From: Gymnothorax reevesii | Lineage: Eukaryota > Chordata > Actinopteri > Anguilliformes > Muraenidae | DNA: 64,000 nt | Assembly (NCBI GenBank): GCA_029721435.1 | Contig: CM056576.1 | Location: 72,309,876 to 72,373,875, forward strand | Direction: 5' to 3' | Shown: one piece after another, positions 55,406-64,000 of the stretch | How positions within the stretch are numbered: the stretch's first letter is position 1 | Layout of the letters: each line of letters opens with the position of its first letter | Notes under the pieces: model-generated | Seen by the model: only the letters and a program-made list of their open reading frames with translations | Database searches by the model: none | What the model was told of the DNA's origin: nothing | Program-made: the position numbers and the translations under genes

Positions 55406-57780
55406 CCCCCTCAGACCTGAATTATGTTCCAAGGTTGTGAAAAATATAGCAATCCCTTTTTTCCCAACTATATGCAACCAGAAATGAGAATCAATCATTA
55501 TTTTGTTTTTATCAACAATCTTTAATTGTCATTTTTTTTTGTCCATTTGAATGGACATCGGGTCTTAACAGCTGTGAAAACATCATACATATTCATTTCT
55601 TGACATCACATCATAACATGGGCTTGATATGGACAGTTTAAAATTCAAAACAAACTAACATGAACAACAAGCCAAAAAAAGCTTCAGATGCTTACAAACT
55701 GTTACTTGAGCTCATTTTCTGTGGGCATTTCTGAAACAGTTTTCTGTGACACAAAGCAGAAGTGCACTTTGCACTTGTCACAGAAGACATGGGTTTTTCC
55801 TGAACAGCCTGGCAGTTTGCACCTCGTTGCCTCTTTTTTTGTATCATAATTTGGCATGTGGTCCAGCATGTCATTCTGAACCTCTTCAATGGGTGGTCTT
55901 TCCATGGTTGCTCTCTTTTTTGGTGGCCCATCATGGAGAGTGGGACTCGTGCATGGACGGGTGTGTTGGAACTGCTGGGTCTCCCTCGTTTTTTCAATGT
56001 TTGGGTCTTCCCCACACGCACAAGAGCTTATGCCACTTTCATTTTGAAATCAAGGAGATCCATGACTTGCTGTGGCTGAGTGCCCTGGAGTTCTTGGTCT
56101 CGCCAATACTCAAGCCAGCTGTTCACCACCGCAACATCAAAGGCATGCGTAATCATATGCCGTGGCCATTCACGGGACCGTATGGTTGTCCGGTACAGGC
56201 TGATAGGCTGGTCAAATTTGTCCACCCCCCCTTCATTGTATTTTTGTACCACCTCTGGACGTTTGATCTTCACAAACTGGCCCTGCTTCTGCTCCCACCT
56301 CTGAACTTCATCTTCTTCTCCAATGCCAACAAAGTTGGAGGCTAGCACAACAGATCTGTTGTCAAACCATTTTACTAAGACCACCTTCCGATCTCTGCTC
56401 CTCACTTCATTTTTCCTCCATTTGCAGCTCAAGACAGCATTTCCTTATGGAATCATACAGTGGTCTGACCTTGTAGAAAACATCAGTGTTGTCAGAGGGC
56501 CTCTCATTGTTGTTTACCACATGCAGGTTGGAGCGAAGCTGAAAAAATCTGTCACGAGACAGGGTATCTCGGAAAAGGCCAATATTGATACTCGAAGACC
56601 AGTACATTCGCACTCTTGGCAAACCCAGTACCCCCATTGCCATATGAAGACCAACAAGAGCTTCAATCTCAGAAACTGAGGCATGTTTATACCCTCTGAC
56701 TACCTTTTGTTCTGCATAGATGTTAGTCATGGTCGTCATCCACTGGAACATCTCACTGGGAACATACTGTTTAAAGTAGTCATATGGTGTTAGTGGCTTA
56801 GGGGGTTCAGGGACAGGACTTTCCCATACTGACATCACTGGGGTATAGGGGGTGCGGCGCCACTCAATATCACTCTTCTTTGTGATGTTTGCAATAAGAC
56901 CATCCTCAAGTAAGAAGTTTCTATCCTCAGGCTCATAATCCTCTCTGTTTTCCTCATACTGATCTTCCACTGCTTCAACCTCAACTTCTTTCCCTACTGC
57001 CGGTACTTCTGCCTCATCCCTGCCTTTCTCTAAATCATTAGCAAAACATTAGGTTAGTACTAAGTAGGCTTATGTGCATTTTATTTTTATTAGATTTCAT
57101 ATGTAATATTAATGTGATGCTTGTACTAAAACATTATCATTTTACAATATGGCACTCACTGACTTTCCACACTCACCGACTCTTATAAATCTATCAGCAT
57201 CTCCATCTTCCTCATCGCATCCAAAAATGTCAACATCAGAGACATTTCCATCGCCAAGGACTTCAAGGACGGTATATTCTGCATTACATAACATTTTCAA
57301 CTGATTATCAATTCATTCTCTTGTTCTGATGTGCTATTTTTATAGTGACAAATTTATTCTTCCCTAGTGTTGAATTGCGTTCAATGACATAGTTTCAGAC
57401 CCACTGTCCATTCAAATGCAACATTTGAAAAAATCCTGAGTAAAAACTTGCTGTTAAACATTTGATATTATGCTTTAATTCAAACATTCCATCTTTCAAT
57501 ATTGTTTTAAAAGTATGGTATCTTTGCCCAAATATCTATAAATGTGAATAAAACTGTTGAAAATAGTCCTTACTTCGTCGTGTGGAGTGAAGTCCTGCCA
57601 TGCCTCTCTTCAGTGTGTTGTATTTTTTAAAAATGGCCACAAGGATACCTATACTGCTGTTTGATTGGTTGCTAACGTCCACTCAAATGGTCTTGAGGAC
57701 TTAGATGTTAAATGTTGCAAAAAAAAAAAAAAACAGTTGTCATGTGACGTCCATTGTAATGGACACAGGGTCTGAAGGGG
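55406..57780 (-). mobile_element. piggyBac transposon inserted at TTAA
   Basis: TTAA at 55402-55405 and 57781-57784 flanks CCCCCTCAGACC and (reversed) CCCCTTCAGACCCTG. Interrupted palindromes TCCATT-x2-AATGGA lie near both ends (about 55542 and 57749), the likely subterminal binding sites. A minus-strand transposase with introns lies between. The flanking Tc1 sequence closes perfectly when one TTAA and the insert are removed. Confidence 0.85.
55702..57601 (-). pseudogene. piggyBac transposase, spliced, catalytic core deleted
   Basis: Predicted exon 1 is 57601-57574 (MAGLHSTRR, donor GTAAGG). Exon 2 is 57278-57177 (YTVLEVLGDGNVSDVDIFG, donor GTGAGT). Exon 3 starts at 57029 and joins in frame. 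It carries LTPYDYFKQYVPSEMF and VGLHMAMGVLGLPRVRMYW, typical of DDE_Tnp_1_7. At about 56420 the frame jumps from RKCCLELQMEEK to KVVLVKWFDNRSVVLAS, removing the stretch that holds the first two catalytic Asps. The third-Asp region GGVDKFDQ and the C-terminal Cys-rich domain (CKLPGCSGKTHVFCDKCKVH) remain, with a further frame change near 56025. Confidence 0.8.
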
Positions 57781-57812
57781 TTAACTTAATTATTTGCTAA
57801 ATGTTCTTTCAG

Positions 57813-60310
57813 CGACAGTGTTACCTGGAGGGGTGGGATTGGGAGGAAGGCCTCCCCGATCTGAACCCGAGCGGTGCTCTGTTATTGGACTTCTGTGCTA
57901 GTCATGGTTTGTCCATAATGAACATCATGTTCAAGCATAAGGGTGTCCATCAGTGCACGTGGCACAAGGACACCCGAGGTCGGAGGTCAATGATCGACTT
58001 TGTGGTCGTGTCATCTGACCTTCGGCCGTATGTCTTGGACACTCGGGTGAAGAAAGGGGCTGAGCTGTCCACTGATCACCGCCTGGTGGTGAGTTGGATC
58101 CGCTGGCGGAGGAGGAAGCTGGACAGACTTGGCAGGCCCAAACGTGTTGTGTGGGTTTGTTGGGAACGTCTAGCGGAACCCTCTGTCAGAGGGGTTTTCA
58201 ACTCTCACCTCCGGGAGAGCTTTGACCAGATCCCAAGGAAGGCTGGAGACATTGAGTCTGAATGGACCATGTTCTCCACCTCCATTGTTGACGCGGCTGT
58301 TCGGAGCTGTGGCTGTAAGGTTTGCGGTACCTGTCGTGGCAGCAATCCCCGAACCCGGTGATGGACACCGGAAGTAAGGGATGCCGTCAAGCTGAAGAAG
58401 GAGTCTTTCTGAGCTTGGCTAGCTCGCACGACGCCTGAGGCAGCTGACCGGTACCGGCAGGCTAAGCGTGCTGCGGCCCGAGCGGTGGCGGAAGCAAAAA
58501 CTTGGGTATGGGAAAAGTTCAGGGAGACCATGGAGGAGGATTATCGGTCGGTCCCGAAGAAATTCTGGCAAACCATCCGGCGCCTCAGGAGGGGAAAGCA
58601 GTACCCTGCCAACACTGTTTACAGTGGAGGTGGGGAGCTGTTGACTTCGACTGGGGATATTGTCGGTCGGTGGAAGGAATACTTCGAGGACCACCTCAAT
58701 CCCGCTGTTACGCCTTCCTTAGAGGAAGCAGAGGCTGGGGACTCAGAGGCTGACTCATCCATCACTCGGGCTGAAGTCACTGAGGTAGTTCAGCAGCTCC
58801 TCGGTGGCAAGGCACCGGGGGTGGATGAGATCCGCCCTGAGTACCTCAAGTCTCTGGATGTAGTAGGGCTGTCTTGGTTGACACGCCTCTGCAGAATCGC
58901 GTGGCAGTCGGGGACAGTGCCTCTGGATTGGCAGACCGGGGTGGTGGTTCCTGTATTTAAGAAGGGGGACTGGAGGGTGTGCTCCAACTATAGGGGGATC
59001 ACTCTTCTTAGCCTCTCGGGTAAAGTCTATTCCAGGGTGCTGGAGAGGAGAATCCGGCTGATAGTCGAACCTCAGATTCAGGAGGAACAATGCGGTTTTC
59101 ATCCTGGTCGTGGAACACTGGACCAGCTCTATACCCTCTGCAGGGTGCTTGAGGGTGCATGGGAGTTTGCCCAACCTGTTCACATGTGTTTTTTGGACTT
59201 GGAGAAGGCATTCGACTGTGTCCCTCGTGGCATCCTGTGGGAGGTGCTTCGGGAGTATGGAGTCCGGGGCCCTCTACTAAGGGCCGTGCGGTCTCTGTAT
59301 GACCGGAGCAGGAGCTTGGTTCGCATTGCCGGCAGTAAGTCAGACCTGTTCTCGGTGCATGTTGGACTCCGGTAGGGCTGCCCTTTGTCACCGGTTCTGT
59401 TCATTATTTCTATGGACAGAATTTCTTGGCGCAGCCAGGGGGCGGAGGGAGTTCGGTTTGGGGACCACAGGATCTCATCTCTGCTTTTGGCGGATGATGT
59501 TGTCCTGCTGGCCCCTTCGAACCAGGACCTTCAGCATGCACTGGGGCGGTTTGCAGCCGAGTGTGAAGCGGCTGGGATGAGAATCAGCACCTCCAAGTCC
59601 GAGGCCATGGTTCTCGACCGGAAAAAGGTTGAGAAAAAAAATGTCCCCTCTGGGTTGGAGGAGAATTCTTGCCTCAAGTGGAGGAGTTCAAGTATCTTAG
59701 GGTCTTGTTCACGAGTGAGGGAAGGATGGAGCGTGAGATTGACAGACGGATTGGTGCAGCGGCAGCAGTAATGCGGTCATTGTACTGATCTGTCGTGGTG
59801 AAGAAGGAGCTGAGCCGAAAGGCAAAGCTCTCGATTTACCAGTCAATCTACGTTCCTACCCTCACCTATGACCATGAACTCTGGGTCATGACCGAAAGAA
59901 CGAGATCTTGGGTACAAGCGACTGAAATGGGTTTCCTCTGCAGGGTGGCGGGCCGCTCCCTTAGAGATAGGGTGTGGAGCTCTGTCACCCGGGAGGAGCT
60001 CAGAGTAGAGCTGCTGCTCCTCCACGTCGAGAGGGGCCAGCTGGGGTGGCTCGCGCATCTTTATCGGATGCCCCCTGGACGCCTTCCTGTGAAGGTGTTC
60101 CGGGCATGTCCCACCGGCGAGGCCTTGGGGAAGACCCAGGACACGCTGGAGGGACTATGTCTCTCGGCTGGCCTGGGAACGCCTCGGGATACCCCCGGAA
60201 GAACTGGAGGAAGAAGTGGCCGGGGAGAGGGAAGTCTGGGCATCCCTGCTTAGACTGCTGCCCCCGCGACCCGGCCCCGGATAAGCGGTGGAAGATGGAT
60301 GGATGGATGG
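57813..60310 (+). mobile_element. Rex3 (RTE-clade) LINE with TSD
   Basis: ATGTTCTTTCAG (57801-57812) is repeated at 60311-60322, so the insertion boundaries are exact. The order is a C-terminal endonuclease ([18 protein letters not shown]), then the reverse transcriptase: LLGGKAPGVDEIRPEYLK, WQTGVVVPVFKKGDWRVCSN, EEQCGFHPGRGTLDQLY, MCFLDLEKAFDCVPRGILW, GCPLSPVLFIISMDRIS, and LADDVVLLA for the usual FADD. The DNA contains both standard Rex3 primer sites. Stops are TGA near 58360 and 58412 and TAG at 59373-59375, with shifts after 59630. The 3' tail is (GGAT)n. The 5' part of the endonuclease is missing. Confidence 0.92.
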
Positions 60311-60522
60311 ATGTTCTTTCAGCTGATTCTCTTATTTTGTTCTCTTATTATTATTCTCTAATTTGCCTTTCCCCCAACTTCTTTGAGACCTGTTGCAGCC
60401 AGAAAATTTGAAATGAGCTCCTTTTGTGGATAAAAATGTAAAATGTCTCAGTTTCAACATTTGAAATGTCATCTATGTTCTATTGTAAATAACTTATTGG
60501 TTCATTTGATCTGAAAGTCATT

Positions 60523-60857
60523 ATGGCTCTCCCTTCCTGGGGGTGGGGGTGGGGGGGGACATTGTCTTTGCCTGAATTCCCGTTGGCGTCGGCGTTGGCG
60601 TTCCAATTTGTTTCCGGAGCATAACTCTGAAAATGTTCGACCGATTCTCACCAAATTTGATATAGTGTCTCTCCATAACATGTAGATGTGCCTTTTGAGG
60701 GTTTGAACTGCTTTTGAATTTTATTTTTTCTGTTACCATGGCAACAATTTGGACTTGGGCATTTTGACGGGTGGGGCTCGTTTCCGGACCATAACTCTAA
60801 AATGTGAAATGGGGGAAGGGGGAGACATCTGTTTTTACGTGTAAAAACCATTCTAGT
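60523..60857. mobile_element. Third insertion in the Tc1 right end, 335 bp
   Basis: The Tc1 sequence breaks after CTGAAAGTCATT and resumes at GCATTTTGATTTTATTCAC. The insert is G-rich at its left and carries two modules beginning TCCGGAGCATAACTC (60613) and TCCGGACCATAACTC (60783), like those at 31467 and 31623. There is no coding region. The target duplication is at most 2-3 bp. Confidence 0.6.
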
Positions 60858-60916
60858 TGCATTTTGATTTTATTCACAATTTACACTTTGTCGCAACTAT
60901 TTCAGAATTGGGGTTG

Positions 60917-60983
60917 TATATGTATATGTATATGTATATCTATGCATGTGATGTGTGTGTGCGTGTGTGTGCGTGCGTGCTTT
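60917..60983. repeat. TATG and GT microsatellite
   Basis: TATATG repeats pass into GTGTGCGTGC repeats directly at the right edge of the Tc1 copy. Confidence 0.9.
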
Positions 60984-61436
60984 ATATATGTGGGGGCCCA
61001 AATCGATTTCCAGTCATAGGGCCAATAATTGCCAGCGGCACCCCTGACTACACACAAAAAGTCGGAAATTAATGGAATAATTTGTGTGTAGTAACATTTG
61101 CGTGGTTCTCACATAGAGCTGTGCTGTGACCAAGTAAAGAAAGTGCAGCTGCAATGTTTCAAAGTACAGGACGCAGTGCGAAAGTCTGACTGCTCAAGTG
61201 ATGACGAAGATAAATAAGAATTCTGTATTCAACCTCCCTCAATATCAAGAGTGATCAATACTTCTCTTTTTTCAGCTTACCTTTATGTTTGGGTAACCAG
61301 AAAAAAAGAAATAAGTGAGTAAAAACATTAAGCATATGGTCAAGAAAATTTTGAGTTTAATTTCTAGAGCTGCTATATGTGGTAATCCATATTACCGATC
61401 ACACACTGGGTTGCTATTGCACGCGCAGCATATGCA
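60984..61436. other. No feature recognised
   Basis: A short Tc1-like phrase, GGCCAATAATTGCCAG, occurs near 61020. Otherwise AT-rich and unassigned. Confidence 0.4.
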
Positions 61437-61655
61437 TTCACGATATTAATATTCTAAACCCCCTTCTCAATAATTAAACCCCCTGAAATATATTAGCGCC
61501 TCCTTTTAAAATCGTTGCCCATTTAAAACCACCTAGGTGCATACTGCAGCGCACTGTATCGGAATTTTGACATATGCAAGTGTGCTCGAGTTCGGTTAGA
61601 TATTACTTGTATGAAAGCTGACCAGGGGAGGGGCAGGGGAGTGGGGACAATCATA
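61437..61655 (-). repeat. Inverted partner of the 2420-2615 repeat
   Basis: It aligns to the reverse complement of 2420-2615 with the landmarks listed there, plus about 40 extra bases near 61560-61610. It may be an independent copy of the same dispersed family. Confidence 0.65.
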
Positions 61656-62265
61656 CTGTGGCACAGTACAGAACAACACGTATTCCTCTTCGATTTCATC
61701 AAAGAAGCTCAAGTATCGCTCTTTTCTCCATAAGTCGCCATTATTTTTTGTGTTCAAGAACCTTTGGTTTCCTGAGTTGACATCACTTCCAGGTTGGTGT
61801 GCTTATTAATTTTGTTTTTGGAAAGCGTTGGAAATCGGCCAATTAAACACCAATTACTTAAAAACTCACGGTATATTTTTCCCATTTTTTTTTCTTGTGT
61901 TTAGTCATGATATATGAGCCTACAAATACGAACATAAAAATTGCCACTCATGCTTGGTTTCAGTCTAGACCTTCAAAAACAATGACCAAAATTAGCTAAA
62001 CTTGTGGATGTTCACCAGACCATAATTTCCTTCATATATAACATGGAGAGATGATCTTGGTACCATTGGATTTGTGTTGACATGCCCTTTGCAGTGCACC
62101 ATTTTTGTCAAAGTTTTACAACTCTGATTTTTTTTCCTTATACTTTTGCTACATCCGGTCAAATCCCTCGGTTTTGAACAGGGCAATAAGCATTTACCAC
62201 AATTCTGTGAATGATGTGGTAAGGAGTGCACAGGCACATTGGTTAGGGTGCATTGTTTCCAAGTT
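61656..62265. other. No feature recognised
   Basis: AT-rich, no supported exon. Confidence 0.45.
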
Positions 62266-62269
62266 CCCA

Positions 62270-63110
62270 TATAAATCCAGTGAAACACCGATTTGGCTTA
62301 AAATTACATTCAGACCCTGTACGTACGACACCACAAAAAGGTTTTTATATGTGTTATTTTTCAGTCATCTGCTCATAAACCCACTTGTGGAGGTTTGAAT
62401 GTGGTATTTTGTTCATTAAGATATAAAGTTTTAAATATGTTTGTTGGAGACGAGGATCTAGTTGATGTAAAATTACCTTCGGACCTTGTATGTCCAACAC
62501 CAGAAATACACTCAACAAAAATATAAACGCAACACTTTTGTTTTTGCTCCCATTTGTCATGAGATGGACTCAAAGATCTAAAATTCATTCCAGATACACA
62601 ATATTACCATTTCTCTCAAACATTGTTCACAAATCTGTCTAAATGTGTGATAGTGAGCACTTTTGCTTTGCTGAGACAATCCATCCCACCTCACAGGTGT
62701 GCCACATGAAGATGCTCATCAGACACCATGATTAGTGCACAGGTGTACCTTATACTGCCCACAATAAAAGGCCACTCTGAAATGTGCAGTTTTTGCTTTA
62801 TTGGGGGTCTGGGGACTCAGAACCAGTCAGTATCTGGTGTGACCACCATTTGCCTCATGCAGTGCAACACATCTTCTTCTTGAGTGTAGTTTGTGGTGTA
62901 GTTTGAGTGTAGTTTGTGTAGTGTAGTTTGATATGTTACTTTTTTGTAACCTTACTCATAGACCTACGCCTAGAAGTTTGAAGTTGTGGTATTTTGTTCG
63001 TTTTATATGATAAAGTTGAAAATATGTTTGTTAGAGATGAAGGTCCAGTTGGATTTTAAATTACCTTCAGGTGCTGTACGTCCGACACCAAAAAATGTAC
63101 GTCCGACAAT
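62270..63110. repeat. Minisatellite with GTCCGACACC words, interrupted
   Basis: Two to three units share TTAAAATTAC-TTC-GACC, TGTACGTCCGACACCA, GTGGTATTTTGTTC and ATATGTTTGTTGGAGA. The words recur at about 62303, 62468 and 63055. The middle unit is split by the Tc1 derivative. Confidence 0.6.
62509..62886 (-). mobile_element. Internally deleted Tc1 derivative (378 bp)
   Basis: It starts CACTCAACAAAAATATAAAC after TA and follows the reversed right end of the 14134-15762 element, past its TIR into the last transposase codons (CAGTGCAACACATCTTC). It then jumps to a short remnant of the opposite end, TTGAGTG, followed by TA (62887-62888). It could be moved only by a related transposase supplied elsewhere. 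Confidence 0.75.
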
Positions 63111-63119
63111 GTGTTTAGT

Positions 63120-64000
63120 GGTACATTACATGCTCATGATAAAATATATGGATTCCTATATTTATTCTTGTTTGAGTAAACCGTCTTGAGGAATCAGTCA
63201 TGGACTAATGTTTGGAAAAGGAATAAACACTTCACAGAGATCCTAAAACAAATCATGTATATGTCATCACTGACGTTTGTCTGAGCATGTCCGACACCCA
63301 GCTATTTTGCAGCAACATCTCCTGCACTGTGAAGAGTTATACAAAGGCTAAGTGCAGTAACTACAAAATAATTTAAGCAGTAAAAAATGGCTTCAGAATT
63401 TCTTTGCTGTCCCAACAAACGAATAGTTGGTACATCTATGATGGATTATGGTGAACTTATGGACTTGCTAGAGTATAATGTCTATCCAAATAAATCCTGG
63501 CCTCCGTTTACTTTCAGGCCCAGAACTGCTAAACTCGCACTTTATCCAATGTGTAGTTACTGCCTTTAGGCTTCGTAGGGCTGTATACCTCTGCATACCA
63601 GATGATTGCCATAACCAGGATTTGTAATCTGCCCAAATGACCACTATCTCCTCACTTCACTGTGCTCTGAATTGACTAATGAAGTGTCTGAAACATACGT
63701 GCGACACTATGGAACTACCCTCAACTGAGAGGAAAATAAATTGCCTAAGAGAGAAAGTGAGTTTTATCAGTCTGGAAAGGATTACAAATACATTTATAAG
63801 GTTCTGGGATTCAAAGTGGGGAGAACTTTGATCTGTAGTGAATCTTCTTGTGTGTGACCGGCCTGCAAAAATTCTTCTAAGCACATTAATGACTCACAGG
63901 GGGAGCAACAAAGAAACCCAGGCCAACATTTAAGGAACTGCAGGCCTCAATTGCTGCAGACTAGATCAAGACTTTGATGTGGCGAGACCCAAAATAGGAA
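63120..64000. other. No feature recognised
   Basis: AT-rich; isolated GTCCGACACC words continue from the minisatellite. No gene is supported up to the window edge. Confidence 0.45.

Larger units (their letters stand above)
54110..60916 (-). mobile_element. Tc1-like transposon hosting three insertions
   Basis: The left end CAACCCCAACACTGAAATAG and its inverse at 60880-60916 (CTATTTCAGAATTGGGGTTG) are flanked by TA at both sides. The Tc1 body is continuous across 54110-55405, 57785-57812, 60323-60522 and 60858-60916 once the piggyBac, Rex3 and third insert are removed. The right side still carries its subterminal GTCTCAGTTTCAACATTTG, which mirrors the left. Confidence 0.85.

Overview
The window looks like a ray-finned fish (teleost) nuclear genome and is dominated by transposable elements. 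The clearest pointers are a Rex3 (RTE-clade) LINE, several Tc1-like DNA transposons of the type common in fish, L2-type and I/Nimb-type LINEs, a piggyBac copy, a THAP-bearing element with TTAA target duplications, and one vertebrate gene, WDCP (WD repeat and coiled-coil containing protein, human C2orf44). I cannot name the species.

Layout. 1-3450: a tRNA-like dispersed repeat, a small terminal-inverted-repeat (TIR) element, an inverted-repeat unit with directly repeated flanks, and a tandem array of about 135-bp units. 3453-8488: a Tc1 element split by nested insertions. 8490-18480: a hAT-type non-autonomous element (9169-9898), a perfect palindromic unit (9978-10085), a nearly complete Tc1 element with long TIRs (14134-15762), a further TIR element (16979-17569), and long AT-rich tracts with nothing recognisable. 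18481-26912: a head-to-tail chain of 5'-truncated I/Nimb-like LINE copies, each ending in the same 3' signature and a GAA-type tail; a degenerate 3' half of an 18S rRNA gene (22238-23124) with some ITS1 lies inside it.

27517-38092: WDCP on the + strand. Three coding exons are predicted (27523-29361, 31208-31328, 37703-37836) that join in frame to a protein of about 697 residues. The two introns hold a fold-back element, satellite-like repeats with AGGTCA direct repeats, and a Tc1 copy.

38093-64000: more nested repeats. These include a 249-bp MITE, a minus-strand LINE remnant, a Ty3/gypsy gag split by an L2 LINE with a 5-bp duplication, three THAP-domain remnants, and a 3.27-kb Kolobok-like element (50769-54036). 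A Tc1 element (54110-60916) carries a piggyBac at TTAA, a Rex3 LINE with an 11-12 bp duplication, and a third unidentified insertion. The end of the window holds a copy of the 2420-2615 repeat in inverted orientation and a minisatellite split by an internally deleted Tc1 derivative.

WDCP is the only gene I can support as functional. Everything else coding is transposon-derived, and each reading frame I examined except the C-terminal 283 codons of the 35.7-kb Tc1 copy is broken. Target-site duplications and paralogous empty sites give the order of many insertions. No search could be run, so family names rest on recognised motifs and remembered consensus features.
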